This document shows, piece after piece, positions 17,358 through 24,820 of a DNA stretch of 64,000 nt; position 1 is the stretch's first letter, and every line of letters begins with the position of its first letter. The translations under genes were made by a program, and so were the position numbers. The DNA is from Pirellula sp. GTDB lineage: Bacteria; Planctomycetota; Planctomycetia; Pirellulales; Pirellulaceae. The DNA lies in NCBI GenBank assembly GCA_021300015.1, contig JAJTFB010000008.1, forward strand, positions 1 through 64,000. The letters run 5' to 3'. Below the pieces are notes generated by a model. That model was not told where the DNA came from and made no database searches. It saw only the letters and a list, made by a program, of their open reading frames with translations.

Positions 17358-19136
17358 TCAATCACGGCCCACCGACGCTTCAGCAGAGGTATAGCGAGGC
17401 CGAAGCGATCCAAGGCGTTTTGCTTCTTGGAGCAAATCTCGCGTTTCCATAAATGGTTTTGTTCCTATGCGTTGCCAGACGATTTTTCCAAATTCATCGA
17501 TCAGAATAACGCCGTGCAACGGCACCTTGCCGAGTTGATCAAAGACGCCATAGGCTTTAAAGGTCTCTAAGGAGGCATCGGAGACCAGCAGAAAGGGAAC
17601 CGCTTCTTCCGCACCGGTTACCTTGAATGTCTCCTGCAGTCCGGCGACGGAATCGGTGCTGATCGCTAGGACATTCAGACCGGCAGCGTTAAACTCGGCC
17701 CTCAATGGAACCATCATTTGCAACTGCTCAATGCAATGGGGGCAGCCGGCTCCTAAGTAAAACACTAGCAGCGTGTGATTGCCTCGAAACGACTCTAGCG
17801 AGATCAACCGCTCGTGGCGGTCCTGTAACGCAAAGGACGTCGCGACAGGTGCTTCAAAGACAAGCGGTTCGGATAGAGTCACCTCTTGGCGATCGAGATA
17901 CTCGGGTCCCATTACGTCCTTTAACACTCCGGTAGCTTTGGCTCGCAATGCGACGATCTCGGGGACATCGCTTTGCAGAAAGGGCGACGTCAGCAATGCG
18001 CTCAAATCCTGCCAACGTTTCGATTCGAGCAACGTCTCGAGCAGAAGTCTTTGTCCAATGACCGTAGACGATGACGAAGCAGGTCTAGCGGACTCACCGT
18101 GTTCACTGCCAACGCTCTGCAATAAAGCTAGATCTTCGGATCGCTGATCTTTAAGCGACGGCAGTTCGATCAAATTCTTAGCCAATCGGATGGCATCGAC
18201 GTAACGCCTTGTGCGTCTCAATTCGTTGATCCATCGCACGATATTGTCCTGAGTTCCTTCGATCTCATTGAGGCACACTTTTTCAATTCGACTTCGATGA
18301 CATGCGGCCTTAAACGAACCCTCAAAGCACGCCAAAGCCTCTTCAACTCGCTCGATCCTCGAAAACAGCCTCCCGGCGATTGTCATCGCCGTCGGCGAGC
18401 CATACAACGTCTTGGCGATTCGTCCGGCTGATGCGGCCGCATGCTTGGGTTGATCTGACTCCCAGAGCAAAACGCGATAGCAAGAGACCGGGTGCAAAGG
18501 TTGATCGCGTTCCAACGCGTCGATCAAGGCATCGACAAGAGTCTTTTGCACAATGGGAAGACCGGTCCCACGATTCTCGATGATCTGTCTGATCAGAAAG
18601 GCTCGTGGTTCGGTCTCCGTGGGCGATTCGATCGCAATGCGATCCAAATCGTTTAACAGCTTATTGCGCCGAAGCTTCTCGTCGCGTTCCGTGTCAAGGA
18701 AATCCATCCAAGCTTCGATCCAACGACGTTCGCGCGGCGTAACTCGGTCGCGGAAGCCCCCCGCCCTGTCGATGTAGGCATTTGCCAGCCTGGGGTTGTC
18801 CGTATTGGTAACGGCCAATCCCCACCAGGTCATGGCACAGTTGCTATCCAACCGCGAAGCATGCCGAAAACATCGCTCGGCGGCCTCAAGTTCCTGCACG
18901 TGCAACCAGACCACGCCTTGATTAAAGAGTTGTTGTACCTCCGGGACTTGGCATGTGATCGGAAAATTGACCCGTCCAATGTCTGCCGGATCGGGTTGAG
19001 GGGGACGTTGATAGTGTGAAGCGACGATTTCGACTCGCGACTGCGCCCATGCGACACGCTCTAGGGCAACAGCGATCCATGAGACCAATACATTGAAGAT
19101 CAGCAGATATCGAGCGTTAGGATTGAATCTGTTCAT
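17358..19136 (-). CDS. Secreted TPR protein with C-terminal thioredoxin-like (AhpC/TSA) domain
   Basis: The ATG at 19136 is preferred over an upstream in-frame start at 19301 because it gives a signal peptide (YLLIFNVLVSWIAVALE). About 592 aa. Residues ~50-400 are TPR-like helices (QLFNQGVVWLHVQELEAAER). The last ~170 residues form a peroxiredoxin/TlpA-like fold: a strand LLVFYLGAGCPHC with CPHC at about 464-467, then FLLVSDASLETFKAYGV and VILIDEFGKIVWQRIG. This should act in periplasmic redox chemistry, and its position upstream of the copper oxidase suggests a role in copper loading or thiol protection of that enzyme (inference). Confidence 0.75.
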   Translation of the reverse strand: MNRFNPNARYLLIFNVLVSWIAVALERVAWAQSRVEIVASHYQRPPQPDPADIGRVNFPITCQVPEVQQLFNQGVVWLHVQELEAAERCFRHASRLDSNCAMTWWGLAVTNTDNPRLANAYIDRAGGFRDRVTPRERRWIEAWMDFLDTERDEKLRRNKLLNDLDRIAIESPTETEPRAFLIRQIIENRGTGLPIVQKTLVDALIDALERDQPLHPVSCYRVLLWESDQPKHAAASAGRIAKTLYGSPTAMTIAGRLFSRIERVEEALACFEGSFKAACHRSRIEKVCLNEIEGTQDNIVRWINELRRTRRYVDAIRLAKNLIELPSLKDQRSEDLALLQSVGSEHGESARPASSSSTVIGQRLLLETLLESKRWQDLSALLTSPFLQSDVPEIVALRAKATGVLKDVMGPEYLDRQEVTLSEPLVFEAPVATSFALQDRHERLISLESFRGNHTLLVFYLGAGCPHCIEQLQMMVPLRAEFNAAGLNVLAISTDSVAGLQETFKVTGAEEAVPFLLVSDASLETFKAYGVFDQLGKVPLHGVILIDEFGKIVWQRIGTKPFMETRDLLQEAKRLGSLRPRYTSAEASVGRD

Positions 19137-19353
19137 CGAGGGGGATCTCAAAATATCGCGATCCGAACCAATTGCGATAAGACTTCCTGAACCAGCAAGG
19201 ATAACGTCTTGCCATTCAAGCGTTTTCGAGCGATTAGCATTCAAGGTAATCGCACATCGGCAACTCGCGTTCCAAAGTAGCGTAAGGGCTGGACGAAACA
19301 ACCCCTCTAATGGGGGCGGAGTTGCAGGTCCTTTTCGCGATGGTGCGTCTCAT

Positions 19354-19689
19354 TCAGCAACCGTTAGTTTGAACTTTTGTAGCAGCCATTTCAGTAAAAA
19401 TTTTTTGGTTGTCGATTGTCGCACGGCGAACTTGTGCCAGCAGATGGACTTGGTCGGGCTTGGGAAGGCTCGTATTCTGTAACCGTTCATTGCAATTCGT
19501 GCAAATGGCTCGAAGATTTTGAGGTGAATCCTCACCGACCTTCGATTTGTCGACGATATGCCCCATAGTGAGTCTTACGGTACGATCACCACCACTCGCA
19601 GCCTGAATGTCGCGAGATTCGAGAGTCTTCCCGAGATTGGCAAGAAAGTATTCAAGAATGAGTTGCTTTGAACTCTTACGTCGAGCCAT
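19354..19689 (-). pseudogene. Degenerate HNH restriction endonuclease (type II R-M remnant)
   Basis: From the ATG at 19689 the frame reads ILEYFLANLGKTLESRDIQA, then directly GGDRTVRLTMGHIVDKS and LRAICTNCNERLQNTS-LPKPD. These are the N-terminal helix and C-terminal HNH part of a known type II HNH nuclease family, but the ~60-70 residues between them (the WARRxRELR region and first zinc cysteines) are absent, an in-frame internal deletion. Near the 3' end, removing one A from the A6 run at ~19398-19403 would continue the frame into KFLLKWLLQKFK, the usual family ending, so a +1 frameshift is also present. Overlaps the methyltransferase end by 14 bp. Almost surely inactive as read. Confidence 0.65.
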
Positions 19690-20525
19690 CGAGACCTCGC
19701 TCTTTGGCGACTTGCGCATATTCCGGGTTCAATTCAACCAGCATCGCGTTTCGCTCAAGTTCGTTTGCAACAAGTCCCGTAGTACCGGATCCACCAAATG
19801 GGTCAAGCACCCAGTCACCTTCACGCGACCCGAGCAAAATACATCTCCTCGCTAACTCACGCGGAAACGCAGCGGGGTGGCTGTAGTTATTTTGAATCAG
19901 GACCCAAAACCCCGTAGTTGCGTAGATTTGCACCTGATTCTTCGCGTACTGCCTTCCAATCGTAATAGTACGCTGCAGACTTCGCGAAAAGAAAAATCTC
20001 TTCGGTTGCATTGGTAGGCCTATTCTTTACGCTTTCAGGCATTGCGGTTTTCTTGATCCATGTGATCTTGGACCGAAGTATCCAGCCATCCTCCTGCAAT
20101 GCGAATGCGACTCGCCAAGGAAGGCCCATGAGGTCTCGGTCCTTTAGTCCCCACACCTCGGGTACTTTACAATTTCGCTTTTGTATGAGCTTCTTCGTGT
20201 TGCCAACGACCGCATTGGGACCACACTTCCCCGTTCCCCCGTTTCTCGCGTACCCGTCACCTACATTCAACCACAGAGTCCCGTCATCTCGAAGAGTTCG
20301 GCGCACTTCTTTGAAAACCAACACTAAGTTCTTAACGTAGAGATCGGGGGACGCTTCTGCACCAATTTGGTCAGGATGGTCGTGGTCTCGCAAACCCCAG
20401 TAGGGAGGAGACGTTACACAACATTGGATAAGATTGGCTTCAAGCTCAGGGAGCACTTTTGCGCAATCACCATTGAAGACTCGCAGCTCGACTTCCCGTC
20501 CAAGATTGAGTTTTAGCTGTGGCAC
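19676..20525 (-). pseudogene. Frameshifted DNA methyltransferase (N4-cytosine/N6-adenine, type II)
   Basis: From a GTG at 20525 the frame gives GDCAKVLPELEANLIQCC-VTSPPYWGLRD (motif IV SPPYW near residue 40), DGTLWLNVGDGYARNGG and LPWRVAFALQEDGWI. It stops at 19887 after GVLGPDSK. The next frame continues NNYSHPAAFPRELARRCI and WVLDPFGGSGTTG (motif I) up to 19676. Removing a single T from the TTTT run near 19904-19910 joins the two into one normal beta-class enzyme (circularly ordered IV...I). So this is either a one-base frameshift mutant, a phase-variable gene or a consensus error. It is the partner of the HNH remnant that overlaps its 3' end. Confidence 0.7.
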
Positions 20526-20873
20526 AATACAAGATCGCTCCGAAGCTGGTGGTTTACCTAGGATTTCGGTACGTTTATAGCATTCAACTCGAAGTCGGTC
20601 ACGCCGAAAAAATCCTGCAATTCCCTGGCTGTTCGAACGACGTGGCCATAGGCACACTGCAAAAAGGCTCTTTGGTCAGATTGCCACAAAAGGCAGCGAT
20701 TATCGAGTACGAGTACCGTTTCACTGAGTCCAAGTAGGATAAGAGCCAAAACAGCGCAGCTTCAAAAGCCCACAGCGATGGACTTGAACAAGCCCGCCAG
20801 GGGCCCGCGTAGGAGCCTAGTTCCGCTTCCACCTCGTCTAAACAAACACCGAGGATCCCGAGTGACGGGACAC
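20526..20873. other. Gap between methyltransferase and PEP-CTERM gene
   Basis: A minus-strand frame ending at 20558 (RTARELQDFFGVTDF) looks slightly protein-like and overlaps the methyltransferase's upstream region; it could be a remnant of a third R-M component. Otherwise nothing recognised. Confidence 0.3.
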
Positions 20874-21608
20874 TCAGGGCACTGAAACGCCACGTCGCGC
20901 CCTGCTCAGGGGGCGTGCCCCGAAGGCGAATGCACTGAGCAGACTCAATATGAGAAAACTGGCGGGCTCTGGAACCGCCGCCGGTTCTACGTTCATCGTC
21001 AGGTCGAAGCCGCCTCTGGCGTCGGCGTCGTATCCAGGGCTTCCTGAGGTGGACATGGAACTGATCATTTGGAGATGGTACCTTCCCGTTTTGGTCAACA
21101 TTCCAGAAAACGAGAACGGGTCCGTTGAACCGGAAAAGTAGTTGCTTGTGAACGGAAACACGTCCATGCCATCTGGATCCCGGAACAAGATTCCCGCGTT
21201 CTCCATCTGCCCTGTGATCGTAAATGTCTGGCCGGTGCCGATGGACAAATAGGAGTCGAAGAGCAATCCGGCACCAATAGAGTTTGCAGTTCGCGTCGAG
21301 AGGTTGGTCCCGAAGGACCAGTCGCCGGACGCTGAGAGTAGCGATCCGGCGGCCGGTACACTGTAGGTCATTGTCGCCCTGTAGAAGGCGCTATCGTTGC
21401 CGTCGCCGGAGAAGCCTGCCACGGTGTCTGTAAAAGTTCCTAGGGTGTAACGGTATGCTTGTTTATTGTCAGCAGCGAAGCCATCCACCTGGGCACCACC
21501 GAAAGGGCCTACATAAAGATCGAGGATGACCGCACCGCTCGCGGGACCGGCCAAGCCAACTAATAGCAGTGCGACCGCAGCCGCCAATGTCGTACGAAAA
21601 TCGATCAT
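20874..21608 (-). CDS. PEP-CTERM sorted surface protein
   Basis: 244 aa. An N-terminal signal peptide (LAAAVALLLVGLAGPASG) is followed by a beta-rich, Gly/Ser/Thr-rich body and a C-terminal sorting tail: VPEPAS near 215, a hydrophobic helix FLILSLLSAFAFGA, then arginines. In this family an exosortase cuts and anchors the protein at the outer surface; no exosortase is in the window. GAGAAGG about 8 bases before the ATG is a good ribosome-binding site. One of three PEP-CTERM genes in this 10-kb stretch. Confidence 0.82.
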   Translation of the reverse strand: MIDFRTTLAAAVALLLVGLAGPASGAVILDLYVGPFGGAQVDGFAADNKQAYRYTLGTFTDTVAGFSGDGNDSAFYRATMTYSVPAAGSLLSASGDWSFGTNLSTRTANSIGAGLLFDSYLSIGTGQTFTITGQMENAGILFRDPDGMDVFPFTSNYFSGSTDPFSFSGMLTKTGRYHLQMISSMSTSGSPGYDADARGGFDLTMNVEPAAVPEPASFLILSLLSAFAFGARPLSRARRGVSVP

Positions 21609-21810
21609 GTAAAGTAGCCTTCTCGTTAAGGTATGAATTGAACGGTTGGGTTTCGCCCCCTCGGAGTGATCCTTGGCCGCCCGTGGCGGCCCAGTGACTG
21701 TCCATTTGTTTCACCCCGATGCCGTCACTCAGGTCAACGCGGTGGATCAGCACCCTTAGCCCAAGAGACTTCACCACGATCGCCGAACGCCTCTCGTTCA
21801 TGGGGACTAT

Positions 21811-21922
21811 TTGGTGCCATCCACCAATCGTCCCTCGGCGCTCGGTCTAACAAGTCAGTCAACAGTGACCGATAAGTAGCTCGCAGCTCATCAAGCGGAA
21901 CGCAATGGTCTTTCAGAATTTT
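21811..21922 (+). repeat. Copy A of a ~112-bp imperfect direct repeat
   Basis: Starts TTGGTGCCATCCACCAA and ends ATGGTCTTTCAGAATTTT. It aligns along its length, with small gaps, to 23923-24034 upstream of the ECF sigma gene. Here it lies between two PEP-CTERM genes and has no sigma gene after it. Confidence 0.6.
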
Positions 21923-21954
21923 TTGACAGGAGATTCAGAAGTCCCAGAAACCTA

Positions 21955-22974
21955 TCACGCGCAGCCGTCTGCTTCAGCGCCTGGTCCGGCCCCGCCGCGC
22001 GAGGACCGTCTGCGACGGGCCGCGACCATCAACACCGAGCCCAGTCCGAAAATGGCGAGGCTCGTCGGCTCTGGCACCGGGGCCTCGGTCGGCCCAAGAG
22101 TAAAACCGGAATCAAACGTCACTCCACCAGATACAGCGTTCCCGTCCGTTAGCGTCACGCCCGTCAACCGGATCGTGCCTACAAAGTCGGCCACCCCAAG
22201 TCCGCCTAGACTTGAAGTATAGTTATGCCCACTGGTGTACGCAGACGCGTACAAGTTCATCCCGTACCCGCCCAGCGTGTTGTCATAGCGCAGGTCGAAC
22301 AACACGTCCCAGCTAACCGTGCCGGCGCCATGTCGTAGATTCCGGGCTTCGTAGGTCGGGGCGTTCGTGTTATCGCCACTCAAGAAAAAGCTCGAGAGCC
22401 CAGCCGGAGAGGCTTGTGCGCCAGCCCACACCTCAGAATGAGGAAATGCATTGGCGTACGCGTTCGACTGCGGAATGACCGTCCCTGAGAACGGATTGTC
22501 GATACTGCGGAGGAGCGCGACCCCGACGCGAGCTTCACTGGTAGATATGATCTCGCCAGCACCTTCGCGAAGGTCCAGCCGACCCTCCACCTGCAACTGG
22601 ATTCGGAGGGTGGAGGGCAGTGAACTGCCCGTCACCCGGATGACATCCTGCCAGTTCGCCCCGACGATGGTTCGGGAGGCGTAGATCGAACCGCCCATGG
22701 CCGAGGAAGAGTAGAGTCGGATTCCCGGATTATGGATGAGGGACACAGATGCCTGCCCGCTTGCCAAGAGGACCGACCCTCCGGCGGTCGCCGACGTTCC
22801 ACCCGTGACCGGGAAGTTTGAGAACTCTTCGAAGGATCCCCGGCCGTTCGAGTAGACGTCCGACCTCCCGGAAACCCCGGCCTGAGTGATAACCACGGCC
22901 CGGCAGGGCTCTGACAGTCCCATGCAGAGGCAGATCATGCAAAAAATCGACTTCATCCTCATCTGAATCTTCAT
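21955..22974 (-). CDS. PEP-CTERM sorted surface protein
   Basis: 339 aa from the ATG at 22974, chosen because GGAGAGG lies about 8-13 bases upstream; an in-frame upstream start at 23013 has no such site. Signal peptide IFCMICLCMGLSEPCRA, then a beta-rich Ser/Gly/Asn-rich passenger, then VPEPTS near residue 300, a short hydrophobic helix LAIFGLGSVLMVAA and an arginine cluster RRRRSSRG. Extracellular after exosortase processing. Function of the passenger unknown. A short extra tail of about 14 residues (GGAGPGAEADGCA) follows the arginines, which is longer than usual for the class. Confidence 0.8.
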   Translation of the reverse strand: MKIQMRMKSIFCMICLCMGLSEPCRAVVITQAGVSGRSDVYSNGRGSFEEFSNFPVTGGTSATAGGSVLLASGQASVSLIHNPGIRLYSSSAMGGSIYASRTIVGANWQDVIRVTGSSLPSTLRIQLQVEGRLDLREGAGEIISTSEARVGVALLRSIDNPFSGTVIPQSNAYANAFPHSEVWAGAQASPAGLSSFFLSGDNTNAPTYEARNLRHGAGTVSWDVLFDLRYDNTLGGYGMNLYASAYTSGHNYTSSLGGLGVADFVGTIRLTGVTLTDGNAVSGGVTFDSGFTLGPTEAPVPEPTSLAIFGLGSVLMVAARRRRSSRGGAGPGAEADGCA

Positions 22975-23013
22975 TTTAGTTCCTCTCCGTTGTGGGCGTT
23001 CACCCATTTGCAC

Positions 23014-23315
23014 TTAACATCCGCGCCGTGCCCCAATCGCTCTAAGATCGGTACCAGTTAGTCCGAGATTCTTGCACCGGATGTGCAATTTATGGATGGC
23101 ACCTACTGGCTAGCGAACAACGATCATTCCCTGCAGTTGGCACCTACCACACGGACTAAGAGAAATGTCGGTCCAAACAAAACTCAACAAATCGTGGCGA
23201 TCGTCACTTGCACACCCTGGTCGACATAGTCGACCAGGATCACCGGGCGGGAGCAGGAGAACCAATCATCCGGAAGGGCGCGCAAGTCCCGCTTCGGTGC
23301 ATCCGAGCGTTCGAG
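23014..23315. other. Gap with perfect palindrome
   Basis: No gene recognised. It holds the inverted repeat listed at 23216-23238 and is otherwise without visible structure. Confidence 0.4.
23216..23238. promoter_or_regulatory. Perfect 10-bp inverted repeat (hairpin or operator)
   Basis: CCTGGTCGAC, three bases, GTCGACCAGG: a perfect palindrome about 80 bp beyond the end of the minus-strand gene at 23316. No T-run follows on the minus strand, so a simple intrinsic terminator is doubtful; a dimeric regulator site is equally possible. Confidence 0.4.
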
Positions 23316-23840
23316 CTAGCTCCGCATCATGGTTTCAAGACCACGCTGCGCAAGACTTTTCGCTCTGAAGCTTCCATTCGGTCCGACGCAAATAGAGACC
23401 TGTCTCCAGATTATCGTGTCACCGTTAAGAATCGTAGCGTCTGGAGCACTTGTAAACACAGCAGTACGATTGTTGCGATTCCTTTGCACGCCCTCTGGAC
23501 TTACAATATAGTACTGTAGGACTCGGTTGGGATTGGTGGACTTCGAATCCTCAAGTATGTAGGTCCCTTCCGCGTAAGGACGGTCGCGTCGGGGAGGCTC
23601 GGTAAATTCGACAGTAATACTGTCGATTTCTTGTCCTGGTGCAGCAAAAATCGGTGTGAACCCAAACAGACGAACACCCGGGATAACGCCAGAAGCCGCC
23701 TTGATCGCGACTGCTTTCATTACGTCATAGACTGTTGGATTGTCAGCGACATCTACCGAGATTTCGCGGGTGACGCTGTTTTCGTCATCAGGATATGAAC
23801 CAAAGTAGATTCCAAGCACTCGAAACTTAACATTGATCAC
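23316..23840 (-). CDS. Hypothetical protein, 174 aa
   Basis: Not recognised. No signal peptide or membrane segment; mostly beta strands with a helix after DNPTVYDVMKAVAIKA, a strand-helix pattern reminiscent of a beta-grasp fold. The central segment (TILNGDTIIWRQVS) and basic C-terminus give no catalytic hint. Shares the short string NPTVY with the secreted protein at 28940-29590, possibly by chance. Divergent from the ECF sigma gene, across the repeat B element, so it could be a target or partner of that regulator. Confidence 0.6.
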   Translation of the reverse strand: MINVKFRVLGIYFGSYPDDENSVTREISVDVADNPTVYDVMKAVAIKAASGVIPGVRLFGFTPIFAAPGQEIDSITVEFTEPPRRDRPYAEGTYILEDSKSTNPNRVLQYYIVSPEGVQRNRNNRTAVFTSAPDATILNGDTIIWRQVSICVGPNGSFRAKSLAQRGLETMMRS

Positions 23841-23922
23841 GATGCACCCTTTCGGATTGGAGGATAGTTCTCGCCGAACTGGCGGAGATTTGGGACTGTA
23901 AACAATTATTTAGCGGGACGTT

Positions 23923-24034
23923 TTGGAGCCATCCACCAAACGTATCGACGCGCTCGGGACCATCAGTCAGGTAATCGTGACCGATACGTCGCTCGCTGCA
24001 CACTAAGAAGAACGCGATGGTCTTTCAAGATTTC
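23923..24034 (+). repeat. Copy B of the ~112-bp repeat, upstream of the ECF sigma gene
   Basis: Starts TTGGAGCCATCCACCAAACG and ends ATGGTCTTTCAAGATTTC, aligned with 21811-21922. The ATG inside it opens a 13-codon frame (24017-24058, MVFQDFRFGPDNL) that stops at TGA overlapping the sigma gene ATG by ATGA. AAGAAG lies upstream of this small ATG. Confidence 0.6.
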
Positions 24035-24058
24035 CGGTTCGGTCCAGACAATCTATGA
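24017..24058 (+). CDS. Possible 13-aa leader peptide coupled to sigma gene
   Basis: ATG at 24017 preceded by AAGAAGAACG, stop TGA at 24056-24058 sharing ATGA with the sigma factor start at 24055. The sigma ATG itself has no visible ribosome-binding site, so reinitiation from this leader is a reasonable model. The same first codons (MVFQ-F) occur in repeat copy A. Confidence 0.4.
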   Translation: MVFQDFRFGPDNL

Positions 24059-24795
24059 AACTTGCCAAAAAATTTGCTTCCCGGGGCTATCGGCATGAGG
24101 CGTCGCAGGACTACAATTTGAACGACTTCCTTGCCCAAGCCTCGCCGATCGCACTTGCATCGCGGAGAAAAGTTTTGAAAGACAATAACGTTCTACGTCT
24201 TGCCGAGTCGGACAACAGTGTCTCAACGAGCATCCTCGAACGGGCAAAGCTTGGTGATCAAGACGCGTTCCGGATCATTACAGAATTGTATGCGGGTCTG
24301 GTTTACCACTGGATTAGAAAAAAAGGATTATCTCCGCAGGATGCTCAGGATGTAAGTCAGGAAGTTTTTGGATCGGTGATCCATAACCTCAAAAGATTCC
24401 ATCGAACAAATGCGGACCAAAGTTTTCGCGCGTGGATAAGGGTAATCACCCGTTCAAAAATTGCAGATCACTTTCGTAAAAGCGTCGGTGTCGAAATTGC
24501 CCTTGGTGGAGATAACCCTCTGTTTGACTTTGTAAGCAACGAAAAAAACGAGGAGCACGAGGAGAGCAATCACGATAAAGCGGTCCTTTACCAAAAAGCA
24601 GTTGAGTTCATCAAAGGGGAATTTGCAGACAAAGATTGGAGGGCGTTCCTAATGCTTGTAGTTGATGAGATCCCAGCAAGGGAGGTTGCGGAAATACTCG
24701 GAAACAGTGTGAATTCGGTGTACATCGCCAAGTCGAGAATACTCAAGCGACTTCATGACGAGTTCGGGGGCTTGATTGATGACGAAACGATTTAG
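24055..24795 (+). CDS. ECF RNA polymerase sigma factor
   Basis: 246 aa, longer than typical ECF factors (~180-200) because of an N-terminal extension of about 55 residues. Region 2: DQDAFRIITELYAGLVYHWI and SPQDAQDVSQEVFGSVIHNL with FRAWIRVITRSKIADHFRK (the promoter-melting segment). Region 4: FLMLVVDEIPAREVAEILGN and SVYIAKSRILKRL, the -35-binding HTH. Directly followed (25 bp) by a kinase with a zinc motif like those of anti-sigma factors, so activity is probably controlled by that membrane protein. The A+T-rich base use differs from the 30-62 kb region. Confidence 0.88.
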   Translation: MKLAKKFASRGYRHEASQDYNLNDFLAQASPIALASRRKVLKDNNVLRLAESDNSVSTSILERAKLGDQDAFRIITELYAGLVYHWIRKKGLSPQDAQDVSQEVFGSVIHNLKRFHRTNADQSFRAWIRVITRSKIADHFRKSVGVEIALGGDNPLFDFVSNEKNEEHEESNHDKAVLYQKAVEFIKGEFADKDWRAFLMLVVDEIPAREVAEILGNSVNSVYIAKSRILKRLHDEFGGLIDDETI

Positions 24796-24820
24796 ATGAA
24801 ACAGGGAGTACGCCATTCAA

